Source: an uncultured Flavobacteriaceae bacterium
GTDB taxonomy: Bacteria; Bacteroidota; Bacteroidia; Flavobacteriales; Flavobacteriaceae
Direction: 5' to 3'
Assembly (NCBI GenBank): GCA_947488345.1
Contig: CANKZQ010000004.1
Coordinates: 243,278 to 307,277 of the forward strand
DNA: 64,000 nt
Each line of letters begins with the position of its first letter. The stretch's first letter is position 1. The notes under the pieces are model-generated. The model was not told the DNA's origin, searched no databases, and saw only the letters and a list, made by a program, of their open reading frames with translations. The position numbers and the translations under genes were made by a program. Positions 8,875-17,951 of this stretch are shown here, piece after piece.

Positions 8875-9965
8875 ATTCTTTTTTGAAGAATCAATATAAC
8901 GATAAAAAGGTTTTAGTCACTGGACATACTGGGTTCAAAGGTTCTTGGCTGAGTATTTGGCTCAAACAGCTTGGAGCAGACGTTGTTGGAGTGGCTTTAG
9001 AACCGAAAAGTGAGTCAGATAACTTTTGTCTCGCAAATGTTTCTTCTATTGTTAAAGATATTAGACTAGACATACGGGATAAATCGGCAATCATTAAACT
9101 AATTAATGATGAAAAGCCAGAAATTATATTTCATATGGCCGCTCAGCCTCTTGTTTTAGAAAGTTATGAATCTCCACTAGAAACTTTTGAAACGAATACA
9201 TTAGGTACAGCGAATATTTTAGAGGCAATTCGATTGACCGATGCTGTGAAAACGGCTGTTTTTATTACAACGGATAAGGTGTATGAAAACAAAGAATGGA
9301 TATGGCCATATCGGGAAGATGAAAGAATGGGTGGTTATGATCCATATAGCGCAAGTAAAGGTGCTTCTGAGTTGATAATTTCCTCATATCGAAACTCTTT
9401 TTTTAATCCCAAAGATTATTCCAAGCATGGCAAATCAATTGCATCAGTAAGAGCTGGTAATGTTATCGGTGGAGGTGATTGGTCGGAAAACAGAATTATT
9501 CCAGATTGCGTGAAAGCTCTCGAAAACAATGAAAGTATTGACATTCGAAGTCCAAAATCAGTGAGACCATGGCAACATGTGCTTGAACCCTTGGGTGGAT
9601 ATTTACTTTTAGGTGCTAAAATGATGTCTCAACCTATTGAGTTAGCCGAAGCCTGGAATTTTGGGCCTGAAGCCGAGAATGTAACGAATGTTGGGGACCT
9701 TGTCGAAATTGTCATCCAGACGTATGGAAAAGGATCATGGAATGATTTATCTGATGCTGCTGCTCCTCACGAGGCCAAACTACTGGCATTAGATATTAAT
9801 AAAGCGAAGTATAGACTAGGTTGGAAGCCCTTACTCAATATTAAAGAAACAGTTGAATTTACCGTCGATTGGTACAAAAATTATGATGCTGAAGAAGTAC
9901 TCAAACTTTGTCAGCGTCAAATCGATGATTATATTAAGGTATGGAAATCAAGGAACGAAAATTAA
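8856..9965 (+). CDS. rfbG: CDP-glucose 4,6-dehydratase
   Basis: This 369-residue short-chain dehydrogenase/reductase of the extended type has the NAD-binding motif TGHTGFKGSW (residues 22-31) and the catalytic YSASK (Tyr164, Lys168). GHTGFKGSWL and VRPWQHVLEPL are hallmarks of RfbG. It converts CDP-glucose to CDP-4-keto-6-deoxyglucose. The ATG overlaps the end of rfbF by 19 bases, and the following epimerase gene overlaps its own end by 25 bases, so the three form a coupled block. Confidence 0.92.
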   Translation: MENLGIDSFLKNQYNDKKVLVTGHTGFKGSWLSIWLKQLGADVVGVALEPKSESDNFCLANVSSIVKDIRLDIRDKSAIIKLINDEKPEIIFHMAAQPLVLESYESPLETFETNTLGTANILEAIRLTDAVKTAVFITTDKVYENKEWIWPYREDERMGGYDPYSASKGASELIISSYRNSFFNPKDYSKHGKSIASVRAGNVIGGGDWSENRIIPDCVKALENNESIDIRSPKSVRPWQHVLEPLGGYLLLGAKMMSQPIELAEAWNFGPEAENVTNVGDLVEIVIQTYGKGSWNDLSDAAAPHEAKLLALDINKAKYRLGWKPLLNIKETVEFTVDWYKNYDAEEVLKLCQRQIDDYIKVWKSRNEN

Positions 9966-10501
9966 AAGGTGTTTTTGAAGTTACTTTAAAACCCATCTTG
10001 GATGATAGAGGTTTTTTTATGAGAACGTTCGATGATACGATTTTTAAGAAAAACGGACTAGAGCGGAAGTGGGTGCAAGAAAACCATTCTAGATCTGAAG
10101 AGAAAGGTATCATAAGAGGTCTACACTTTCAATTACCTCCATTTACAGAAACAAAACTTGTGCGATGCATTAAAGGGGCGGTCCTTGACGTTTTCGTAGA
10201 TTTAAGAAAAGACTCCGCAACCTTCGGGCAATGGGATAGTATCGAATTGTCAGAAGAGAATAAGAAGATGATTTTTATACCGAGAGGTTTCGCACACGGA
10301 TTTTGTACATTAACTGAAATTAGTGAGATCCTCTATAAAGTAGACAATTTCTATAGTCCTGATTTAGAATCTGGGTTGATATGGAATGATATAGATGTGG
10401 CAATTGATTGGCCCACTAAAAAACCTATTCTTTCGAGTAAAGATTCAAATAATCAATCTCTCAAAGAATTTATTAACAACTATAAATCAATTGATATTTA
10501 A
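9941..10501 (+). CDS. rfbC: RfbC-like sugar 3,5-epimerase
   Basis: The 186-residue cupin-type epimerase carries RGLHFQ (His62), the RCIKGAVLDVFVDLR strand and PRGFAHGF (114-121), all typical of dTDP-4-dehydrorhamnose 3,5-epimerases. It overlaps rfbG, which makes a CDP sugar, and no dTDP-glucose genes (rmlA, rmlB) are in the window. The substrate is therefore more likely CDP-4-keto-6-deoxyglucose, giving an L-configured or C3-epimerised keto sugar for the next enzyme. That substrate choice is inference from context; the fold is clear. Confidence 0.8.
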   Translation: MEIKERKLKGVFEVTLKPILDDRGFFMRTFDDTIFKKNGLERKWVQENHSRSEEKGIIRGLHFQLPPFTETKLVRCIKGAVLDVFVDLRKDSATFGQWDSIELSEENKKMIFIPRGFAHGFCTLTEISEILYKVDNFYSPDLESGLIWNDIDVAIDWPTKKPILSSKDSNNQSLKEFINNYKSIDI

Positions 10502-10502
10502 G

Positions 10503-11636
10503 ATGAATATTAGACTATTTAAACCTTCTGTTGGTAAAGAAGAATTAGAGAATATTGCAGGGGCATTTGAGCGTTCTTGGATCGGTTTAGGACCGAATGT
10601 AAATGAATTTGAAAAAAAATGGGCCGAATACATAGGTGTAGAAGCAGCTATAGGTGTTAATTCAGCAACGGCTGCCCTTCATATCGCCCTGATGGTATTT
10701 AGATTTCCCAAAGGAAAAAAGGTATTAGTACCGTCTCAGACTTTTGCCGCAACGGCCTGTGCCGTTTTATACAACGGCCTAATACCGGTATTTGTTGATT
10801 CTGATCCTGTAACGCTTGGAATGGATTTAGACGATATGAAAAGAAAGTACGATGAAGATTGTGTAGCAGTGATGCCAGTACACTATGCAGGACACCCAGT
10901 ACCCATGGATGAATTGATGCCATGGGCTCGTGAAAAAGGATTGCGTGTTGTTGAAGATTGTGCACATACCACAGGTGCTCTATATAAAGGTAAGCCATTA
11001 GGTACTTGGGGTGATTTCGGTTGTTACTCATTTGAAGAGAAAAAACTAATGACTACCGGAGATGGAGGAATGATTGTGTCTAATGATGTTGAATTAATGA
11101 AAGATATAAAGGCATATCGTTGGGTTGGTATTGATAAAGATAATTGGAAAACTGCCCAAGCCTATACAGATTCGAATAGAGATGCAATGCACTGGTTTTA
11201 TGAAATAAACTTGTTGGGTTATAAATACAATATGAATGATTTAGCGGCTTCAATAGGGCTAGCACAATTAAAGAAATTGGATAAAATGAATGCCAGGCGT
11301 TCAGAAATTATACGCATGTATTTAGATGGAATAGAAGGAGTTAATGGCATTCAGCCGTTGTTACCATTTGAACCAGAAAAGTATGTTTATCAGATGTTTA
11401 GTATTAGAAGTGATCGACGTGATGAATTAATGATTTACTTAAAATCTAAAGGTATCGCTACAGGCTGTCACTACACGCCCTTAACCGATCAACCTTTGTT
11501 TAAACCATATGCGAATAATGATTGTGACTATATTGAAAAAGAAGCACAGAAATTGATCACATTGCCTTTACATTCAGACTTAACCAATGAGGAAGTAGCC
11601 TATGTTATTCAACATTTAAAAGAATTTAATGCTTAA
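10503..11636 (+). CDS. DegT/DnrJ/EryC1/StrS family sugar aminotransferase
   Basis: This 377-residue PLP enzyme starts at the ATG one base after the epimerase stop; a longer reading frame only runs back into that gene. The Schiff-base lysine is Lys181 in the segment FEEKKLMTTGDGG. This separates it from the RfbH/ColD dehydrases, which have histidine there and normally follow rfbF-rfbG in 3,6-dideoxyhexose clusters. It should transfer an amino group from glutamate to a keto sugar, most simply the CDP-4-keto-6-deoxy hexose made by the three preceding genes. Regiochemistry (C3 or C4) cannot be read from the sequence. The next gene overlaps its end by eight bases. Confidence 0.85.
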   Translation: MNIRLFKPSVGKEELENIAGAFERSWIGLGPNVNEFEKKWAEYIGVEAAIGVNSATAALHIALMVFRFPKGKKVLVPSQTFAATACAVLYNGLIPVFVDSDPVTLGMDLDDMKRKYDEDCVAVMPVHYAGHPVPMDELMPWAREKGLRVVEDCAHTTGALYKGKPLGTWGDFGCYSFEEKKLMTTGDGGMIVSNDVELMKDIKAYRWVGIDKDNWKTAQAYTDSNRDAMHWFYEINLLGYKYNMNDLAASIGLAQLKKLDKMNARRSEIIRMYLDGIEGVNGIQPLLPFEPEKYVYQMFSIRSDRRDELMIYLKSKGIATGCHYTPLTDQPLFKPYANNDCDYIEKEAQKLITLPLHSDLTNEEVAYVIQHLKEFNA

Positions 11637-12594
11637 GTATAAAGACTTTTCTTTAATAAAACCAACTGAAATTCAGTCTGAGAGGATCTCCCAAGTTATT
11701 GAGGAGAATAATGGATCCGTTTTTCATGAAGTTGAGTTAAATAAAATAGTTGAGAGACATCTTAACTCTGAATTATTCTATCTCGTAGACAATGAGTCAA
11801 ATATTATGAATTTGGCGCCAGTTCATGTCACAAAAGAAAAATTTGGTGCGAGGCGTTTTCATTTTAAACCATTATATGACATTCCATATGCTGGTTTTGT
11901 TGATGATTCGCAAATAGATTTTAATGCACTTTCGATTGGTTTTTTCGAGTCTATAAATTATTGTGGTTACCCCAGAAATTACCAAGGTCAAGACAATCTA
12001 AAAACCCTATCGAGCGGAGAAACCTCTATAGTAGATTTAGCTCTCGAAGAAGATGAGATTTTTACAACCGTGATTCATTCGAAAAGAAGAAACATGATTC
12101 GTAAAGCAGGAAAATCCGGAATTACGGTAAAAAAGTTCTTTTCGGATGAAGGATTGTTACATTTTTGGCCAATTCTCGATGAATTACATAAAAAATTGAA
12201 TTTCACTCGTTTGCCAAAAGAATATTATGCTGAGATGATTAATACATATGGCAAGAAGAAACAAGCTTGTATTCTAGTGGCTTTTAAAGATGAAATACCT
12301 ATTTCTGGAATATTCATTATTGGTAATAAGAACTATATGCTTTATTACAAAGGAGCTTCAGTTTTTGGTGTTAAGAATGAAGGTCAAGGAGAGTTGTTGC
12401 AATGGGAGGCTATTAAACTTTCTAAATCTTTAAATGTGAAATGGTATGATTTAGGGAATTTGCAAAAAGAACTCTTACCAGCTATTTACAAGTTTAAAAC
12501 AGGGATTTCGAATACTATAGTTCAATATCCGATATATACGAACAATGCCTTAGGGTATAAGATTTTTAATAAAATTAACTCATTATTGAAGTAG
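11629..12594 (+). CDS. FemAB/GNAT-like (BioF2-like) acyltransferase
   Basis: The 321-residue protein resembles the FemAB-like double-GNAT family found in flavobacterial glycan clusters. The segment HSKRRNMIRKAGKSGITVK (about residues 150-168) is the usual arginine/lysine-rich helix, followed by a GNAT-like half with AFKDEIPISGIFIIG and YYKGAS. Such proteins transfer an aminoacyl or acyl group to an amine. It lies between the aminotransferase and the formyltransferase, so an amino sugar is a plausible acceptor. The eight-base overlap with the aminotransferase gene supports joint translation. Function beyond the family is inferred. Confidence 0.65.
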   Translation: MLKYKDFSLIKPTEIQSERISQVIEENNGSVFHEVELNKIVERHLNSELFYLVDNESNIMNLAPVHVTKEKFGARRFHFKPLYDIPYAGFVDDSQIDFNALSIGFFESINYCGYPRNYQGQDNLKTLSSGETSIVDLALEEDEIFTTVIHSKRRNMIRKAGKSGITVKKFFSDEGLLHFWPILDELHKKLNFTRLPKEYYAEMINTYGKKKQACILVAFKDEIPISGIFIIGNKNYMLYYKGASVFGVKNEGQGELLQWEAIKLSKSLNVKWYDLGNLQKELLPAIYKFKTGISNTIVQYPIYTNNALGYKIFNKINSLLK

Positions 12595-12616
12595 TGAAAC
12601 TTAGTTTAATAGCGTA

Positions 12617-13549
12617 ATGAAGTTTATACTTATGACAAATCCTACATTGAACAACAATGTATTGGAAGAATTATTAAAATCAGGACTAAAGCCAGAGGCT
12701 TTAGTTACCAGTATGCCCTTCTTTGTGAGAAAAACGAATTTCATAAAGCTATTTCTAAAAAAAATAATGTTCTTATCAGCATATTTATTGAACAAAGATA
12801 AGGTTGAAATTAAATTTCAACCTTATTTTTTGGCAAAGAAAAATAATATTCCAATTTATAATTCACACTATGTAAATAGTGAAAAATTTGCACAACAAAT
12901 TAGGGATATGGATATCGACTACGTTTTTACATTTGGTTTTAAAATATTAAAAGAAAACATTATTAATGCCCCGAAAAAAGGATGTATCAATTTTCATCCT
13001 GCATATCTCCCATTTAATCGTGGTGCTACTCCTTCGAAATGGGTTATAGCTAATAATCAAACGGAGACTGGAATAACATTTCATTATATTAATAAAGGTA
13101 TCGATAAAGGAGATATTATTGAGCAGTACAGAGTTCCTATATCAGGATATGAAACGAGTGAAATATTGGATAACAATTTATTTAGTTTAGGAGCCGTTTT
13201 GTTAGTCAAGCTGATCTACAAAATTAAAAATAATGTTACCATAGATAGATTACCTAATGTCATAGAGAATGGGTCATATGAGCCACCATTTAAAAAAGAA
13301 AATCGCATAGTTTCTGAAAGAAATACATTGGCTGAAATTAAAAAAACTGTATCGGCCTCAGTTGATGGTTATAATGGTGCATCTTATAATTTTAACAATA
13401 AAAAATTCAGAATAATTAATTGTGTAGAAATTCCAGAAATGAATACAAGAAATGTATTTCCATTTTTGACTCCAAATAAAAATATGGTAATAAAAACTAG
13501 TGATAATAAACAGTTATTATTGATCACAAAGAAGGACATAAATGAGTAA
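12617..13549 (+). CDS. Sugar N-formyltransferase (formyl_trans_N family)
   Basis: The 310-residue protein has the catalytic core of the 10-formyltetrahydrofolate-dependent formyltransferases: Asn125 and His127 in CINFHPAYLP, followed by NRGATP, and Asp163 in KGIDKGDI. This is the Asn-His-Asp triad seen in Fmt, ArnA and the sugar formyltransferases. The length and the lack of an Fmt-type C-terminal domain fit a sugar enzyme, like those acting on 3- or 4-amino-dideoxy sugars. The amino sugar is most likely that built by the genes at 8095-11636. The C-terminal 90 residues are unrelated to any domain I recognise and may bind the nucleotide sugar. Confidence 0.8.
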   Translation: MKFILMTNPTLNNNVLEELLKSGLKPEALVTSMPFFVRKTNFIKLFLKKIMFLSAYLLNKDKVEIKFQPYFLAKKNNIPIYNSHYVNSEKFAQQIRDMDIDYVFTFGFKILKENIINAPKKGCINFHPAYLPFNRGATPSKWVIANNQTETGITFHYINKGIDKGDIIEQYRVPISGYETSEILDNNLFSLGAVLLVKLIYKIKNNVTIDRLPNVIENGSYEPPFKKENRIVSERNTLAEIKKTVSASVDGYNGASYNFNNKKFRIINCVEIPEMNTRNVFPFLTPNKNMVIKTSDNKQLLLITKKDINE

Positions 13550-13574
13550 TAATTTATTTGTAAACGTATAACTA

Positions 13575-15026
13575 TTGAGTAACTTAAAACAAAAATCTAT
13601 AGACGGTGTAATTTGGAATCTATTAGAGAAAATAGGTGTTCAAATGATTAAGTTGGTGTTAGGTGTTATTTTAGCTCGTTTACTAACACCGGGAGATTAC
13701 GGATTGATCGGAATGATTACCGTATTTATTGCCATTTCCTCCATATTTATCGATAGTGGATTTGGCCTTGCTTATATACAAAAGAAAGATGCCGACGATG
13801 TAGATGCCAGTACTATTTTTTATTTCAATCTTTTTGTAAGTACAACATTATTTGCTGTGCTGTGGTTGGCTGCACCTTTTATCGCAAATTTTTATGATGA
13901 AGAACAGTTAACACAACTTATTCGAGTATTAGCAGTTGTATTAATTATTAATTCTTTTGGCTTAATTCAGATTACAAAGCTGAATAAAGAAGTAAATTTT
14001 AAGAAGAAAACTATATTAATGCTAATCAGCGCTGTTGCATCGGGTGGTGCAGGAATTTTTGCGGCCTTGCAAGGATTTGGAGTTTGGAGCTTGGTTGTTC
14101 AAAAGATTACTAAATCTGCCATAGATAGTGTTGGACTTTGGTTGTTTTACAAATGGAGACCTTTATTCGTATTTAGTATAGCATCTTTAAAATCGTTACT
14201 CTCATTCAGCACATGGGCTTTGTTTTTAGGAATTCTAACAGCCATTTTTGATAACATCTATCTCATTGTTATCGGAAAGTTTTTTCCTGCTGCTCAGTTA
14301 GGTTTTTATACAAAAGCAAAACAATTTGAACAGGTGGCCTCCCAAACACCCTCACATGCTGTAGGTGTTGTTGCCTTTCCTGTTTTTTCAAAATTACAAG
14401 ACGATAAAGTTTCATTAAAAAAAGCAATTAAAAAGTTTAGCGGTCATACCATGTTTTTTGTGGCACCTTTAGTTGCTGTATTGTTCGTAATTGCAGAGCC
14501 ACTATTTCTGTTGTTGCTAACAGATAAATGGGGTCCAATGATACCTTACTTTAAATTGTTATTAATTGCTGGGGTATTATATCCAATTCATATGGTTAAT
14601 GTACAAGTGTTAAGTGCTCAAGGTAAAATGAAGCTGAATTTTAATATTTCAATGGTTAAAAATTCGTTTAGAGTATTGAATATTATTATCATGTATAGAT
14701 TCGGCGTTATATATATCATTTATGGAGAAATATTTTTTTCGTACGTCGCATTAGTAATTAACACATATTATACGAAAAAGTTGGTAAACTATGGCTTGAT
14801 GGAGCAGTTAAAAGACTTGTCCATAACTATTTTGACATCCTTAATTTTGGCAATCTTAGGCTTGCTCTTAATGAGTATATTTGATAATTATTACTTGAAA
14901 ATTATTGTTTCTGTAGTTTTTATTGGCAGTTTTTATTTATTAGGGTCTTATTGGTTTAACCGAAAAATGTTCGATGATAATCTCGGAATACTTAAAGATA
15001 AATTTATTAGAAAAAAGAATAAATAA
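13575..15026 (+). CDS. Wzx-type polysaccharide flippase (MOP superfamily)
   Basis: This 483-residue integral membrane protein has about 12-14 hydrophobic segments and the N-terminal pattern of the Polysacc_synt_3 group (IDGVIWNLLEKIG, then ARLLTPGDYGLIGM). It would move lipid-linked repeat units across the inner membrane for the Wzy polymerase. The start is a TTG; no in-frame ATG precedes it, and the short ATG frame overlapping the end of the formyltransferase gene stops after nine codons. Wzx family is clear, substrate unknown. Confidence 0.88.
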   Translation: MSNLKQKSIDGVIWNLLEKIGVQMIKLVLGVILARLLTPGDYGLIGMITVFIAISSIFIDSGFGLAYIQKKDADDVDASTIFYFNLFVSTTLFAVLWLAAPFIANFYDEEQLTQLIRVLAVVLIINSFGLIQITKLNKEVNFKKKTILMLISAVASGGAGIFAALQGFGVWSLVVQKITKSAIDSVGLWLFYKWRPLFVFSIASLKSLLSFSTWALFLGILTAIFDNIYLIVIGKFFPAAQLGFYTKAKQFEQVASQTPSHAVGVVAFPVFSKLQDDKVSLKKAIKKFSGHTMFFVAPLVAVLFVIAEPLFLLLLTDKWGPMIPYFKLLLIAGVLYPIHMVNVQVLSAQGKMKLNFNISMVKNSFRVLNIIIMYRFGVIYIIYGEIFFSYVALVINTYYTKKLVNYGLMEQLKDLSITILTSLILAILGLLLMSIFDNYYLKIIVSVVFIGSFYLLGSYWFNRKMFDDNLGILKDKFIRKKNK

Positions 15027-15066
15027 AATAGAAGTTCGTTTTAGAAGAAATCATAAAAGTTTAATT

Positions 15067-15726
15067 ATGGCTAAGGTTATTATATTCGGAATATTAGATA
15101 CTGCAGAACTTGCACATTATTATCTTAAGAACGATTCTGAACATGAAGTTGTAGCTTTTACAGTGTCAAAAATATTTTTAAAAGAACCGACCTTCAAAGG
15201 GCTGCCTGTAGTGCCTTTTGAAGAGATTGATTCTGTATATCCACCTTCTGATTATAAGTTATTCGCCCCGATGACAGCGAGGAAAATGAGTCAGCTAAGA
15301 AAGCAGATTTATGCTCAAGGTAAAGAAAAAGGATATGACTTCATTAGTTATATAAGTAGTAAGACACAGATATTTAATACCGAAGTTGGTGAAAATTGCT
15401 TTATCTTAGAAAATAATATGATAAGGCCGTTCGCCAGCATAGGAAACAACGTGGTTATTTGGAATAACAGTCACATCGGTCAGCGTAGCGTTATCAAGGA
15501 TCATGTATTTATTAGTTCGCATGTGTTAATCTATGGTCATTGTACCGTTGAACCACATTGCTTCTTAGGAGGTAATGCTGCAGTGCGTGAATTCAGTCAT
15601 TTATCGAAAGGAACGCTTCTAGGAATGGGGGCGAGTTTGGTGATGAAACAAACCGAAGAATGGGGGATATACATTGGAAATCCGGCAAAGAAAAAGACGG
15701 ATAAATTGAGTTATCAAGTTTATTAA
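15067..15726 (+). CDS. NeuD/PglD/VioB-like sugar acyltransferase (left-handed beta-helix)
   Basis: The 219-residue protein starts at the ATG 40 bases after the flippase stop (MAKVIIFGILDTAELAHYYL). A short Rossmann-like N-terminal half is followed, from about residue 100, by hexapeptide repeats (IGNNVVIWNNSHIGQRSVIKD) and the HVFISSHVLIYGHCTVEPHC turn that supplies the catalytic histidine in PglD-like enzymes. It should acylate an amino sugar from an acyl-CoA or acyl-ACP donor. The aminotransferase 12 bases downstream is VioA-like, so the pair may act as VioA and VioB. Donor identity is not visible. Confidence 0.78.
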   Translation: MAKVIIFGILDTAELAHYYLKNDSEHEVVAFTVSKIFLKEPTFKGLPVVPFEEIDSVYPPSDYKLFAPMTARKMSQLRKQIYAQGKEKGYDFISYISSKTQIFNTEVGENCFILENNMIRPFASIGNNVVIWNNSHIGQRSVIKDHVFISSHVLIYGHCTVEPHCFLGGNAAVREFSHLSKGTLLGMGASLVMKQTEEWGIYIGNPAKKKTDKLSYQVY

Positions 15727-15737
15727 TAAGATATCAT

Positions 15738-16859
15738 ATGGAAAATAAGAAGCCAATACTAATTTCTAGTCCAATTCTACCTGATTTAGATGAGTTTGTA
15801 GAAAGTTTGAAGGTCATTTGGGAAAGAAAATGGTTAACGAACAATGGAGAGTTTCATCAAGAATTTGAAAAGAAACTAGCTGCGTATTTAGGAGTAGAGT
15901 ATGTATCGTTATTTTCTAATGGAACCTTAGCACTCATATCGGCTTTACAAGCGTTGAGAATTACTGGAGAAGTAATTACCACACCATATTCCTTTGTGGC
16001 TACCACACATGCTTTGTATTGGAATAGTATCAAACCAGTTTTTGTAGATATAGATCCCGTGTACGGTAATATAGATCCCCTAAAAATTGAGGCGGCGATA
16101 ACGCCAAAGACTACAGCAATTATGCCAGTGCATGTCTATGGTAATCCAGCAGATGTTGAAAAGATTGATGAAATTGCTGAAACGTATGGACTCAAAGTGA
16201 TTTATGACGCGGCACACGCTTTTGATGTTAAGAAAAATGGGAATTCTATTCTCAATTTTGGTGATCTGTCGATTCTCAGTTTTCATGCAACTAAAACATT
16301 TAATACGATTGAAGGAGGTGCTATTATCTGTCAAGATGCAAAGACAAAAAAACGAATTGATTATTTAAAGAATTTTGGTTTCTCGGATGAGGTAACAGTA
16401 GTGGCACCTGGTATCAATGCTAAAATGAACGAAGTGCAATCAGCCTATGGATTGCTGCAGTTAAAGTCATACGAAAAACAAACAGAAGAACGCCAAGAAA
16501 TTGCTCGTACCTATTGTGAATTGTTGGAGGACGTGAAGGGGATACGCTGTTTGCATGATATAGATGGAATAAAACATAATTATGCGTATTTTCCAATTTT
16601 TGTTGATGCTCAGAAATATCCATTAACAAGAGATGAATTATATCAGAAGCTCAAAGAACATGGAATACACGGTCGACGTTATTTTTATCCGTTAATTAGT
16701 GAGTTTCCAACATACCGAGGGTTACCATCTTCAAATCCTGACAACTTGAAAATAGCCTCTAAAATGACAAACCAAGTTATTTGCCTACCAATTTACCCTG
16801 ATCTAAAATTAAATACCATTAGGGCAATTGCAAGAATTATAACAGATTTGAGTGTTTAG
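15738..16859 (+). CDS. VioA-like dTDP-4-amino-4,6-dideoxy-D-glucose transaminase (DegT family)
   Basis: This 373-residue PLP aminotransferase has its Schiff-base lysine at Lys186 (HATKTFNTIEGG). Several stretches (WLTNNGEFHQEFE, SLFSNGTLALI, TTPYSFVATTHALYWN) are those of the branch that aminates dTDP-4-keto-6-deoxyglucose at C4. The keto substrate needs RmlA and RmlB, which are not in the window and would have to be encoded elsewhere. It is unlike the aminotransferase at 10503-11636, so the cluster probably makes two different amino sugars. Confidence 0.8.
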   Translation: MENKKPILISSPILPDLDEFVESLKVIWERKWLTNNGEFHQEFEKKLAAYLGVEYVSLFSNGTLALISALQALRITGEVITTPYSFVATTHALYWNSIKPVFVDIDPVYGNIDPLKIEAAITPKTTAIMPVHVYGNPADVEKIDEIAETYGLKVIYDAAHAFDVKKNGNSILNFGDLSILSFHATKTFNTIEGGAIICQDAKTKKRIDYLKNFGFSDEVTVVAPGINAKMNEVQSAYGLLQLKSYEKQTEERQEIARTYCELLEDVKGIRCLHDIDGIKHNYAYFPIFVDAQKYPLTRDELYQKLKEHGIHGRRYFYPLISEFPTYRGLPSSNPDNLKIASKMTNQVICLPIYPDLKLNTIRAIARIITDLSV

Positions 16860-16941
16860 GAAAAGTCAGCTTTATCAAATTTGAAATTTCTATTAAAATT
16901 GCCGTAATTGTCTTATTTTTAAGGCGATAAAAACAAAAGCT

Positions 16942-17946
16942 ATGTTAACAAAGAAAGAATTTTTAGAAAGGTATCAGAAAGTGCCAGTAGTTGAATACCC
17001 CAGCAATACAGCCGAAAGACCTTTGGTTACTGTCGGTATTGTTACGTATCAGCATGAGATGTATATAAGACAATGTTTGGAAGGTGTCTTGATGCAACAA
17101 ACCAATTTCGATTTTGAAATACTGATAGGTGAGGATGCGTCTTCCGATAAGACGAGAGAGATATGTATTGAATATGCCGAGAAATTTCCTGATAAGATTA
17201 AGCTATTTCTGCATGCTAGAGAGAATAATATTTTAACATACGGCAAACCTTCTGCACACTTTAACTATAGATATAATCTCTATAGTGCAAAAGGAAAATA
17301 TTGGGCTACATGTGATGGAGATGATTATTGGATTGATCCTCATAAACTTCAAAAACAAGTTGATTTTTTGGAGGCAAATGAGGATTATGGGTTAATATAC
17401 TCGGATAAAAAAATAATTGGTAATGAAGATGTTGATGAAAAAGAAGCTTTGTTACTGGAAGATGTGAGAAGAAATTATGAGTTAGTTAAGGAGAAATTTA
17501 AAAGCGGCGCCATCTTTTGGGATTTATTAGAATGTAATTTAATAAATACCTTGACGGTCTGTTTACGAAAAGATTTGCTACTAGGCTACTTCGAGAAATA
17601 CCATACTGAAGAATTTTGTTACGATTATAGGGAATGGCTTTATATTGCCATTTTTGCGAAAATAAAATATGTTGATGAGCAATGGGCGGCATCTAGAGTG
17701 CATGGAGCCGGATTGAGTAATTCGAATAGTTATATCGATAGGAGATTACCCTTGGTAAAGCAGGTGTCACTCTTTAATTATTTAACAGAAGTAAATAATA
17801 ATCCAGATAAGATCAACACAGAAATGCTTTTGAGAACCTTAGACGAAATAGTAAAAAGCACCTCTATTTCTGACGAAGAGAAAGAACCTACATTGTCATT
17901 TCTTAAAAGAAATCCGAAATATCTGGATCAACTTACTAAAGCCTGA
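16942..17946 (+). CDS. GT2 family glycosyltransferase, copy 1 of a tandem pair
   Basis: The 334-residue GT-A enzyme opens with a short N-terminal extension (EFLERYQKVPVVEY), then VTVGIVTYQHEMYI, the acidic loop GEDASSDKT and the metal-binding motif DGDDYW (from residue 125). It should add one sugar to the lipid-linked repeat unit at the inner face of the membrane. The next gene is a close paralog with the same extension and the same segment LMQQTNFDFEIL. Donor and acceptor cannot be predicted. Confidence 0.85.
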   Translation: MLTKKEFLERYQKVPVVEYPSNTAERPLVTVGIVTYQHEMYIRQCLEGVLMQQTNFDFEILIGEDASSDKTREICIEYAEKFPDKIKLFLHARENNILTYGKPSAHFNYRYNLYSAKGKYWATCDGDDYWIDPHKLQKQVDFLEANEDYGLIYSDKKIIGNEDVDEKEALLLEDVRRNYELVKEKFKSGAIFWDLLECNLINTLTVCLRKDLLLGYFEKYHTEEFCYDYREWLYIAIFAKIKYVDEQWAASRVHGAGLSNSNSYIDRRLPLVKQVSLFNYLTEVNNNPDKINTEMLLRTLDEIVKSTSISDEEKEPTLSFLKRNPKYLDQLTKA

Positions 17947-17951
17947 ATTAA

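Noticed and set aside
10395..10502. Upstream extension of the first DegT aminotransferase
   Set aside because: The extra codons lie wholly within the epimerase gene, and the ATG at 10503 fits the family start (MNIRLFKPSVGKEEL).
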